Shown: positions 52,026 to 58,783 of the stretch, piece after piece | How the letters are laid out: each line of letters begins with the position of its first letter | Position numbering within the stretch: the stretch's first letter is position 1 | Source: Akkermansiaceae bacterium | GTDB lineage: Bacteria; Verrucomicrobiota; Verrucomicrobiia; Verrucomicrobiales; Akkermansiaceae | Reading direction: 5' to 3' | DNA: 58,783 nucleotides | Assembly: GCA_947491475.1 (NCBI GenBank) | Contig: CANLKN010000006.1 | Span: 1-58,783 of the forward strand | Notes under the pieces: generated by a model | What the model saw: only the letters and a program-made list of their open reading frames with translations | Told to the model about the DNA's origin: nothing | Database searches by the model: none | Made by a program: the position numbers and the translations under genes

Positions 52026-53315
52026 TCAAGCATTCATCAACTCTTCGATTTCCTCCGCCTCTAGCGGGATGTTGGCCATCAGGTCGATGTTGCGTTCGTT
52101 GCCGATGAGCACGTCGTTTTCGAGGCGGATGCCGAGGTTTTCCTCGCGGATGTAAATGCCGGGTTCGATGGTGAGCACCATGCCCTCCGCGATGGCTTCG
52201 TGCGGCGGCGAGACGTCGTGCACATCGAGTCCGAGGTGGTGCGAGGTGCCGTGCATGAAATACTTTTTGACCAGCGGTTTGTCCGGCCCCTGGGCTTTGG
52301 CTTCCTTGGCGCTGAAAAGTCCGAGGCCCACGAGTTCTCCTTCCATCATCCCGAGCACTTCCTTGTGATAATCCATCGGCGTGATGCCGGGGCGCAGCAG
52401 TTTGTTCGCGCCGCGCAAGACGCGCAGCACCGCGTCATAGACCTGGCGCTGCCGTTGCGTGAAGCGGCCATTCACCGGCACGGTGCGGGTGAGGTCCGAG
52501 TTCCATCCGGCGTATTCCGCAGCCACATCCATGAGCAGGATTTCACCATCGCGGCAGGGTTTGTTGTTTTCCACATAATGCAGCACGCACGAGCTGCCAC
52601 CGGAGCCGATGATCGGGGTGTAAGCAAAGCCACGCGATCCGCGGCGCACGAATTCATGTAATAACTCGGCCTCGATCTCCCACTCGCCGACGCCCGGCTT
52701 GATGAATCCCAACACCCGCCGGAAGCCGGCCTCGGTGATGTCGCAGGCTTTTTGAATCATGCGGATTTCCTCCGCGTCCTTGATCATGCGCAAGCGGTGC
52801 ATCAAGGGTGCGAGCCGCTCGTAGCGGTGCAGCGGGTAGCGGGCCTGGCAGTCCTTGATGAAGCGGTCATTGCGGGTTTCCACCACGTTGGCCGCGCGCG
52901 GGTGTTCGTTGGTGGATAGATAAATGTGGTCCGCTTGTGTGACCAAGCGGTGCAGAAAACTTTCTATGGTGCTGGTCCACTCGATGCGCTCGATGCCGCT
53001 GATCGCGCGGGCTTGTTCCTTGGTGAGCTTGGCCCCTTCCCAAATGGCGATGTGCTCATTGGTTTCCCGCACGAAAAGAATTTCACGCTCCTTGGGGTCG
53101 GCGGCGTCCGGCAGCAGTAGAAGCGTGGTTTCCTCCTGGTCCACGCCCGTGAGATGGTAGAGATCGCCGTTCTGTTTGAAGGGCATCGTGCCGTCCGCGT
53201 TGGTCGGGTAGATGTCATTCGAGTGAATGATCGCCACGCTGCCGGGCTTGAGCATGCCGCGAAGTTTTTCGCGGTTGCGGATGAAAAAATCTTTGGAAAT
53301 CGGGTCGTAGCGCAC
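52026..53315 (-). CDS. pepP: Xaa-Pro aminopeptidase (aminopeptidase P family)
   Basis: 429 residues; the first codon is GTG 53315 ([18 protein letters not shown]). N-terminal creatinase-like domain ([18 protein letters not shown]) and C-terminal pita-bread metallopeptidase with the dinuclear metal ligands in [19 protein letters not shown], the His in [27 protein letters not shown] and RLENDVLI. It removes N-terminal residues preceding proline, in the cytosol. The length matches E. coli PepP (441). Confidence 0.92.
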   Translation of the reverse strand: MRYDPISKDFFIRNREKLRGMLKPGSVAIIHSNDIYPTNADGTMPFKQNGDLYHLTGVDQEETTLLLLPDAADPKEREILFVRETNEHIAIWEGAKLTKEQARAISGIERIEWTSTIESFLHRLVTQADHIYLSTNEHPRAANVVETRNDRFIKDCQARYPLHRYERLAPLMHRLRMIKDAEEIRMIQKACDITEAGFRRVLGFIKPGVGEWEIEAELLHEFVRRGSRGFAYTPIIGSGGSSCVLHYVENNKPCRDGEILLMDVAAEYAGWNSDLTRTVPVNGRFTQRQRQVYDAVLRVLRGANKLLRPGITPMDYHKEVLGMMEGELVGLGLFSAKEAKAQGPDKPLVKKYFMHGTSHHLGLDVHDVSPPHEAIAEGMVLTIEPGIYIREENLGIRLENDVLIGNERNIDLMANIPLEAEEIEELMNA

Positions 53316-53464
53316 GCCGCCACTTCACGGCATTCCGCAGCGGCGGGCAATCCGGATTTTCGGGTTTGCGGCGGATGAAATGGTTTTCAGAGAAACACGG
53401 AGGCGCAGAGATCGCGGAGGAAAGCGCTGAGTTTTTGAAACTGCGGATTTCATATCCTCTGGTT

Positions 53465-54442
53465 TTATGAACTGCGGCATTGTTGATCGAGTGCCGAGAA
53501 GGCACCTCCTGCGCCGTTTTCATCTAACAACTCTCGATCGGCCGGGTGCTGCGGATCGCCGAACCCACGCAGAAATCCGGCCAGTGTCTGGAGTTGGTTT
53601 CGGCGGGTCCACGGCGCGCTCCAATCGATGAGGTCGGTGAAATTGACATCCGCTGTCAGATCCTGGCGGCCGGAGTTCTGATAGATCGCCGGGCCGTCCA
53701 CGCGTTGTTGGAACAGATAGCCGCGCAGGGTGCCGCGCGGACGGCGCTGATAGAGGGCTTCCGCATTGAAACCGTAGTCAATGGTGAGCATGCGGCCGGC
53801 CTTCCAGTGTGGCAGCCAATCGGCGAGCCAGAGACGGTAGGAATCGTGCACTTCGATGCGTTGGCCCGGCGGATGGTTTTCACAAAATCCGGACGATGGT
53901 GGCAGCGGGGCAGCGCACATCAGGGATTCGGTGGAGTTTCCGCCGGAATCAAAAGCGACGGCGATTTCCTGCCAGCCGTCTGCTGATTTTTCAAACACGC
54001 GGACCGGGAAAGCATCGACGAGTTCATTGGAGAAAATGACGGCTTTTCCCTCACAAGCAGCGAGCGCGGCAGCGGGCGATTCGTGCCAACGCGCACGGTG
54101 GCGGAGATTTTTTTTCTGGATCGCTGCGAGTGGTGCCGAGGTCTCCACAAGGTGCAAGCGGGTTTTCCAGCGCAAAGACCATGGCAGATGGCGGCTCACG
54201 GCGGCGGCTAGCCTGCCCTCGCCCGGGCCGATCTCGATGAGGTCGCGGCAACCGGTTTCGCGCATGGCCCGCGCTGCCCAAGCGGCGATCCCGCGGGCGG
54301 GGGCCTCCGAAAGCATCGGTGCGGTGGTGAAATCCCCACCGCGTCCGATGCCGGGAATGCGGCGCGAATAGTAGCCGCGTTGCGGATCGTAGAGAGCCCG
54401 CCGCATGAACTCCGCGAAGGGAATGGGTGATTGGTCGGTCAT
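53465..54442 (-). CDS. MidA/NDUFAF7-type SAM-dependent methyltransferase (DUF185)
   Basis: 325 residues from ATG 54442 (MTDQSPIPFAEFMRRALYDP). DUF185 hallmarks: LYDPQRGYYSRRI, GGDFTTAPMLSEAPARG, the SAM-binding LIEIGPGEGRLAAAV, FSNELVDAFPVRVF and LTIDYGFNAEALY, then GTLRGYLFQ. Mitochondrial members methylate an arginine of a complex I subunit; the bacterial targets are unknown. The C-terminus ends with DRELLDENGAGG around a TTGTTAGA octamer. The frame is open ten codons upstream, not used. Confidence 0.85.
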   Translation of the reverse strand: MTDQSPIPFAEFMRRALYDPQRGYYSRRIPGIGRGGDFTTAPMLSEAPARGIAAWAARAMRETGCRDLIEIGPGEGRLAAAVSRHLPWSLRWKTRLHLVETSAPLAAIQKKNLRHRARWHESPAAALAACEGKAVIFSNELVDAFPVRVFEKSADGWQEIAVAFDSGGNSTESLMCAAPLPPSSGFCENHPPGQRIEVHDSYRLWLADWLPHWKAGRMLTIDYGFNAEALYQRRPRGTLRGYLFQQRVDGPAIYQNSGRQDLTADVNFTDLIDWSAPWTRRNQLQTLAGFLRGFGDPQHPADRELLDENGAGGAFSALDQQCRSS

Positions 54443-54655
54443 CCCGTTGATCAGGCGAAAGTGTCGAAGCAAGTTGGTGATGGAGCAGACATCTTCGAAG
54501 TGGTGAGCGGGTTGAGTGTGTTCTGACTCACTGGACTCTTCAATCCACGAAATTTCATTTTGTGGATTCTCACGCCCGATTCATTGCTTGGTTTTTCATC
54601 AAATCAGGATAAATGATCGCTTTCCCCGCCGTCTTGCATGGTTTATGCAAGGCAC
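54443..54655. other. Divergent intergenic region
   Basis: 213 nt between the MidA-type gene (leftward) and the DUF1460 gene (rightward). It contains a CTGACTCA-CTGGACT-CT stretch at about 54522-54539, a weaker relative of the period-7 repeats. Promoters for both genes are expected here but none is certain. Confidence 0.35.
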
Positions 54656-55612
54656 ATGCAAATTCGTTTTCTCGGCATCCTAAGTGCGCTTTCCGCACTG
54701 CTCGTCGCATCCGCCGCCGCGCAGAAAACCGTGCCGGCATTGCAAGCGCCGCGCTTGCCGCTCGACGTGGTTTTCAAGGGTGAATCGAAGTTTCAAGCGA
54801 TCGTCGCCAAGGCCGAGCGGCAAAACTGGCGCGCCCTGCCCATCGGCGAGCGCACCATCATGGTGGCCCGCGAATTGGTCGGTGTGCCATATGTGAATTA
54901 CTCGCTTGAGATACACGACCGTATCGAATCCCCAGTGGCAAATCTCAAGGGCATGGACTGCTGGACGTATTATGAGAACGCCCTGGCGATCGCCCGCATG
55001 CTGCGCTACAAACCCGGTCCCTACAAACCACAGGACATGCTGCACATGGTGGAGATCGAGCGCTACCGCAATGGCGTCTGCACCGGCAGCTACCTCAGCC
55101 GCATGCATCATCTGGAGGAGGTGTTTCACGACAACGAGCGCCGCGGCTACGCCACCAACATCACGCCCCGCCTGCCGGGCGCGGTGCGCCTCAAGCGCGA
55201 AATCCGCGAGATGACCGTGCAGTGGAAAAACTACCGCTACCTGCGTTCCAACACCGCGTTGATCCAACCGATGGGAAAAATCGAGGCCCAGGTATCGCGA
55301 CTGCCGGTCTATCACATTCCGAAGTCCAGGGTGCGCGCCGTGGAAAACCACCTCCAGAATGGCGACATCTGCGCCATCACCACCAATTGGAAATATGGCT
55401 ACACCTCGCACGTCGGTCTGATCATGCGCATCAACAACCGCGCCTACCTCGCCCACGCCACCTCGGACCGTGATAAGGGCCGCATGACACTCATCGACAA
55501 ACCGATCAGCGACTACCTAAACGGCTCGTCGAAACACGCCGGCATCATCATTTGCCGCCCGAAAGACGTGCCGCCCTCCCCGCTATGGCAGCGCGGCGTG
55601 GCCAAACAGTGA
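54656..55612 (+). CDS. Exported DUF1460 (amidase-like, NlpC/P60-related) protein
   Basis: 318 residues from ATG 54656 (MQIRFLGILSALSALLVASAAAQ, signal peptide; ATG 54638 would add six residues). DUF1460 fold: VARELVGVPYVNYSLE, catalytic Cys in NLKGMDCWTYYENALAIARM, HHLEEVFHDNERRG, NGDICAITTNWKYGYTSHVGLI with the catalytic His, and KHAGIIICRP. The family is related to NlpC/P60 cysteine peptidases and N-acetylmuramoyl-L-alanine amidases, suggesting a periplasmic cell-wall role. Confidence 0.85.
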   Translation: MQIRFLGILSALSALLVASAAAQKTVPALQAPRLPLDVVFKGESKFQAIVAKAERQNWRALPIGERTIMVARELVGVPYVNYSLEIHDRIESPVANLKGMDCWTYYENALAIARMLRYKPGPYKPQDMLHMVEIERYRNGVCTGSYLSRMHHLEEVFHDNERRGYATNITPRLPGAVRLKREIREMTVQWKNYRYLRSNTALIQPMGKIEAQVSRLPVYHIPKSRVRAVENHLQNGDICAITTNWKYGYTSHVGLIMRINNRAYLAHATSDRDKGRMTLIDKPISDYLNGSSKHAGIIICRPKDVPPSPLWQRGVAKQ

Positions 55613-55673
55613 ACAGCCCGGCCGCATTGTGCTTTCATCCTTTCGTCCGATGCGCGACGCATCGCCAGCGCTC

Positions 55674-55772
55674 ATGCAGTTTCCGCATCTTATTACCATC
55701 GCCGGATTGAGCCTGGTTGTTTCCGGTTGTGAATCGTGGCGTTTCGCCGCGCCGGTGAGGGGTCTTCGATGA
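55674..55772 (+). CDS. Possible small lipoprotein (32 residues)
   Basis: ATG 55674 opens a short frame: a hydrophobic signal ITIAGLSLVV, then a good lipobox VSGC and a basic tail ending at TGA 55772. It resembles small entericidin-type lipoproteins in layout only. No Shine-Dalgarno and no second example to compare, so it may be chance. It lies in the otherwise empty gap between the DUF1460 gene and the GH38 gene. Confidence 0.3.
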   Translation: MQFPHLITIAGLSLVVSGCESWRFAAPVRGLR

Positions 55773-55853
55773 TAAAGAATGAGGCGGGCAGACCAGTCGG
55801 AGTCGTTAGGATTGCGAGGCATCCGGGCATGATGTGACCACTTGAGGATGTGG

Positions 55854-58331
55854 TTATAGACAATGCCTAGCTGTCCGGAACACGAGTGGCTCGGCGCCCA
55901 GCGCGCGGCAGGCGGCGAGGGCCTGTTGCGGATCGGCAAGATCGGCTCCCCAGCGGATGCGATAGCGGAATTCGTGAAATCCTCCGAGCGAGGCCTCGAA
56001 GTTGGTTTCCCAGTAATTGGTCATGAGCCAGCCGAGGGCCTCGGCTGGACGGCGCACCGGCAGAGATCCATCAGCGAGCAGGCGGGTGCCGGGTTCAAGC
56101 GGCCCGAGCTGGAGCAGCGGGGCATCGAGGCAGGCCACGGCGATGCCGAAAGATTTCCCGCAGACGGCGTAGCCGCTTTGCAGGCAATACCAATCGGTGA
56201 GTGTGCCTGGGAGTTGGTCGAGCACCGGGCGCACAGCAGCCCCAGCTTTATCGAGCCATAGCTGGCTGCCCTCGCCGCAGTCGAATGGTAATGCGAGAAA
56301 TACATTTTCGGGATCCCAGACCGAGTCTTTGTTGATGCGGAACGCGGCTTCGACAACGGGACTGGATTTTGACAGGCGCAACTCAACGAAGGCCATGCGC
56401 GCGCCAACGAGTTCGTAGTCGATCCGGTAAACCGCGAGGTGCGGGCCGTCGTCCACAAGGCGGACTGACTGAACTTTGCCCGCATGACGCTCCACATTTT
56501 TCCCCTTCCGGTTCCGGCCCATCCGGGTGCGAGTCATGATCTGCGTGTCGGGATCATTCGGCTTGTCCACCGGTGTGTGTTCGTAAACCGGGGTGAACGG
56601 CAGCCACTCCGCTCCGTCTGCGAGCAGGCTCAATCCGGTGGCGGCGTCTTTCCATGAGCTCAGGCCAGAGTCCTTTTCGAAAACGATTTGTAGATGCGGT
56701 GAGGAAAAACGCAGATCGGTGACTGGGGCCTCCTCGCCGGCAAAGCGGGCGTCCATTTTCGCCAAGTCGGGACGGATGGAATCGTTGGTGAGCATTTGGT
56801 TAAAGCGGGCTGTGGGGATGCCTTCCGCCAGCTCGATGAGCTTCGACTGGCCGGCTTCGAGCCGCAGCGGGACTAGGAAATCCCAACCTCGCGGGGCGGC
56901 GACTTTTTGCGCCTCGAGTTCCTCGCCGGTCTCGTGATCGATCAGGCGGGGAGCGAGCTCGCGCACATGGAAATCACTGTATTCGAGGTAGAGCGGCGCG
57001 AGGGTTTCCAGCGGATAGGGAAACGGATTCACGACCCGATAGAGAAACGGCCGGCCCGGGCGCATCGGAGATTCGCCGAGCGCGATCTTCAAATCGTCCT
57101 CCGCCTCGCATACGGCGGAAAGCGCCGCGCAGGCGATGCTGTTCTTTCCGGCCGCGATGTGCTTGGCCACCCCGTCCCACGGCGATTTCATCGAGTCCGA
57201 GTGGTTGAACGTGTGCTCGCAATAGAGCGCGATGGATTGCTCGATCCGGTTCTCGACCGGCGGCTCGAGTTTCCATCCGAGCGTCTCACGGGCAGCACGC
57301 AAACGAACCAGCCCGCGCTGGGCGGTCCGGCAGAACCGCGTCTCGTCCGGGATGCTGGCGAGACCGTCCGACCACCAGTCCGGCCAGTCGCCACGATGCA
57401 CCGGGATGTCCTGCCATTCCGCGCGCACCTTTTGCATGAACGCTGCGGGCGTGGTCATTTCGAGACGAATCGAGCCGCCGTGCGCGGCATTCCATTCGCG
57501 AATGAATCCGGCTGTTTCAAAGTTCGGCGGTGCGTTGTCAGAAAGCGTTCCGCCAAACCCAAGCACCAGGAAATTCTGCGGGTAGCCGTCGCGTTCCAGT
57601 TGTCGCAGGTAGCGAGGCAATCGGATCTGCGCGACCGGGAGGCTGTCGGGATTGGCCGTGCATGGGGTCAGCTCGTCGGCGAAGACATAGGTCAGTTGTG
57701 CGGATGGCACAAGGCCGAGCGCGTTGCCGAGCATGTAGTGCTCGCCGTTCCAGACGAGCACGCGGTCGCCGCCGGGCGTCTCCCACCAGAACGGCACCTG
57801 CCGCCTGCCGAGCGGTGACATGCCATGATGTGAGTGGAGGAAGCTGATGAGGTTCGTTGCACCGGTGTCGTGAAGTGCCTGCGCGTAGCCCCACGAATAG
57901 CCGTTGATGTCCGCGCTCACCGCCGTGTCCGCCACAAGGCTGTTTGCCTTGGCATAGTCCGCCGCGCGTCCGAGCACCGAGCGCATCAGCGGAGCGTCGA
58001 TCATTTCGTTGAAATGCAGATACGTGGCCGAAAGCCCTGCGAAGCCGTCGCGGATGGCGTCAGCCATGGCGGCGCGATCTGCCTCGTTGCGAACCGCGAG
58101 CCATTGCTCTAGCGACCAAAAGCATTCGATGGTCCAGACAAAGCCGTCCAGCGAGCGATCCCCGGCTTTCCAATCACGATAGCGGGCCACCACATCATCA
58201 AGGAATTGCAGGTGGTATCGGGCGATGCGCCCCTGCGTCTCGGTGTAGCCAATATCGGTGTGGGTGTGGTGGATTAGATAGACAGTCCAGGGACGGTTCA
58301 GCCCGCTGTCGTTTGTGGATGGTGTGTTCAT
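55854..58331 (-). CDS. GH38-type alpha-mannosidase-like hydrolase
   Basis: 825 residues from ATG 58331 (MNTPSTNDSGLNRPWTV); the extra upstream codons are discarded. No signal peptide, so cytosolic. N-terminal GH38 barrel: YLIHHTHTDIGYTETQ (Zn-binding His/Asp), DGFVWTIECFWSLEQWL, and SADINGYSWGYAQALHDTGATN with a candidate nucleophile Asp. Then LSFLHSHHGMSPLGR and PFWWETPGGDRVLVWNGEHYM. The C-terminal beta-sandwich domains (VYRIDYELVGARMAFVELRL; SLGGFHEFRYRI) match the family. It acts on alpha-mannosides or related glycans; proximity to the sulfatase gene 11 nt upstream suggests a shared polysaccharide substrate. Confidence 0.75.
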   Translation of the reverse strand: MNTPSTNDSGLNRPWTVYLIHHTHTDIGYTETQGRIARYHLQFLDDVVARYRDWKAGDRSLDGFVWTIECFWSLEQWLAVRNEADRAAMADAIRDGFAGLSATYLHFNEMIDAPLMRSVLGRAADYAKANSLVADTAVSADINGYSWGYAQALHDTGATNLISFLHSHHGMSPLGRRQVPFWWETPGGDRVLVWNGEHYMLGNALGLVPSAQLTYVFADELTPCTANPDSLPVAQIRLPRYLRQLERDGYPQNFLVLGFGGTLSDNAPPNFETAGFIREWNAAHGGSIRLEMTTPAAFMQKVRAEWQDIPVHRGDWPDWWSDGLASIPDETRFCRTAQRGLVRLRAARETLGWKLEPPVENRIEQSIALYCEHTFNHSDSMKSPWDGVAKHIAAGKNSIACAALSAVCEAEDDLKIALGESPMRPGRPFLYRVVNPFPYPLETLAPLYLEYSDFHVRELAPRLIDHETGEELEAQKVAAPRGWDFLVPLRLEAGQSKLIELAEGIPTARFNQMLTNDSIRPDLAKMDARFAGEEAPVTDLRFSSPHLQIVFEKDSGLSSWKDAATGLSLLADGAEWLPFTPVYEHTPVDKPNDPDTQIMTRTRMGRNRKGKNVERHAGKVQSVRLVDDGPHLAVYRIDYELVGARMAFVELRLSKSSPVVEAAFRINKDSVWDPENVFLALPFDCGEGSQLWLDKAGAAVRPVLDQLPGTLTDWYCLQSGYAVCGKSFGIAVACLDAPLLQLGPLEPGTRLLADGSLPVRRPAEALGWLMTNYWETNFEASLGGFHEFRYRIRWGADLADPQQALAACRALGAEPLVFRTARHCL

Positions 58332-58342
58332 GGTTTGATAGA

Positions 58343-58783
58343 TTATTTTGCGCCGGCTGGCTGCGTGGCGTCGGCTTGGACACCAGCGGCCCATGTGTCG
58401 AACACCTGCTTGAGGGCGGTCACTTTTTCAAGAAATTTTGCGGCAAGGTCGGTCTTTTCCTGGGGATCTGCTGCGAGATCAAAGAGCTGCACCGGGGTAG
58501 GTTTGTCGCCGGGTTCCTGATAGAGCTTCCAATTGCCCGAGCGCATGGCCCAGCCGCCTTTGAGCGGGCCGCTCTTCCACCACCAGAACAGATCGCGCTC
58601 GGGCGGTGGAGCGGGGGCCTTCTCGTCGATGAGCGGCAGGAGATTGAATCCGTCGAGCTTCGGCGAGGAAGGAATTGGAAGGCCTGCCGCGGCCAGGCAG
58701 GTGGGCAGGATGTCGAGCGTCGAGACCGGCGGGTTGAAGGTCCGCCCGCCCTTGACCGCAGCGGGCCATGACATGACGAACGG
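58343..58783 (-). CDS. Sulfatase, C-terminal part (runs off the window)
   Basis: At least 146 C-terminal codons, open at the window edge. FVMSWPAAVKGG, VSTLDILPTCLAAAGLP, LDGFNLLPLI and RDLFWWWKSG, then WAMRSGNWKLY and QLFDLAADPQEKTDLAAKF, are the standard end of type I arylsulfatases. The formylglycine site lies outside the window. It probably acts on sulfated polysaccharides, being the gene upstream of the GH38 enzyme with an 11-nt gap. Confidence 0.85.
   Translation of the reverse strand, partial: PFVMSWPAAVKGGRTFNPPVSTLDILPTCLAAAGLPIPSSPKLDGFNLLPLIDEKAPAPPPERDLFWWWKSGPLKGGWAMRSGNWKLYQEPGDKPTPVQLFDLAADPQEKTDLAAKFLEKVTALKQVFDTWAAGVQADATQPAGAK

Noticed and set aside
1-58783. tRNA, rRNA, CRISPR arrays, prophage or classical insertion sequences with terminal repeats
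   Set aside because: Reading through the window, I found no cloverleaf, spaced repeat array, phage structural gene or IS ends with target duplications; a covariance-model scan would be the decisive test for small RNAs.

Overview
The window looks like a chromosomal segment of a Verrucomicrobiota bacterium, most likely order Verrucomicrobiales. It is GC-rich. Supporting signs are two surface proteins ending in PEP-CTERM-type anchors (IPEPS and VPEPT, then a hydrophobic stretch and an Arg cluster), autotransporter-associated strand repeats, sulfatase, GH38 and rhamnosidase-like genes, an mcsA-mcsB-clpC operon, LL-diaminopimelate aminotransferase, and many genes lacking clear Shine-Dalgarno sites. 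The assignment is inferred from gene content only; no rRNA or tRNA gene is present.

Layout. 1-399: a fragment of a Clp-type ATPase. 400-6737 (+): ilvE, the protein-arginine-phosphorylation and proteolysis operon mcsA-mcsB-clpC, and a secreted GH29-like protein. 6810-9280 (-): dapL and a cysteine desulfurase. 9411-15336: a Na+/H+ antiporter-like protein, ribE, a rhodanese-like protein, and a five-gene arsenic-type cluster (ArsR regulator, ArsP-type permease, small thioredoxin, ArsF-like, ArsG-like) behind a perfect palindromic operator candidate. 15638-22090 (-): one giant PEP-CTERM repeat protein broken by three single-base frameshifts. 22788-26465: rsmC-like and rsuA-like rRNA modification genes, a secreted DPBB-like protein, and a lipoprotein carrying a Hint (intein-like) domain. 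26480-34471 (-): a 1290-residue glycoside hydrolase and two tandem CbcL-like multiheme cytochrome c / cytochrome b fusions (9 and 11 CXXCH motifs). 34563-38768: a candidate mobile unit, with a REP-associated-type tyrosine transposase and a glycine-rich PEP-CTERM protein bracketed by inverted copies of a hairpin-rich repeat. 38807-58783: mostly housekeeping genes (fabV, tsaD, folB with a HAD-Nudix fusion, DUF721/dciA, ferredoxin, hemQ, acyl-CoA ligase, ptsH, aldehyde dehydrogenase, rpsA, rplS, hisI, an aminopeptidase P, a MidA-type methyltransferase, a DUF1460 protein), ending in a GH38 gene and the 3' part of a sulfatase gene.

How genes work together. McsB (with its activator McsA) marks proteins on arginine for ClpC. 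The HAD-Nudix fusion overlaps folB and could supply the two dephosphorylation steps before FolB in folate synthesis (hypothesis). The twin cytochromes look like quinone-linked electron-transfer modules. The glycosidases and sulfatase suggest use of sulfated or deoxy-sugar polysaccharides. The strongest candidates for something undescribed are the inverted-repeat-bracketed transposase unit, the HAD-Nudix/FolB arrangement, the Hint lipoprotein, period-7 intergenic repeats at several gene borders, and an apparently over-represented octamer TTGTTAGR.
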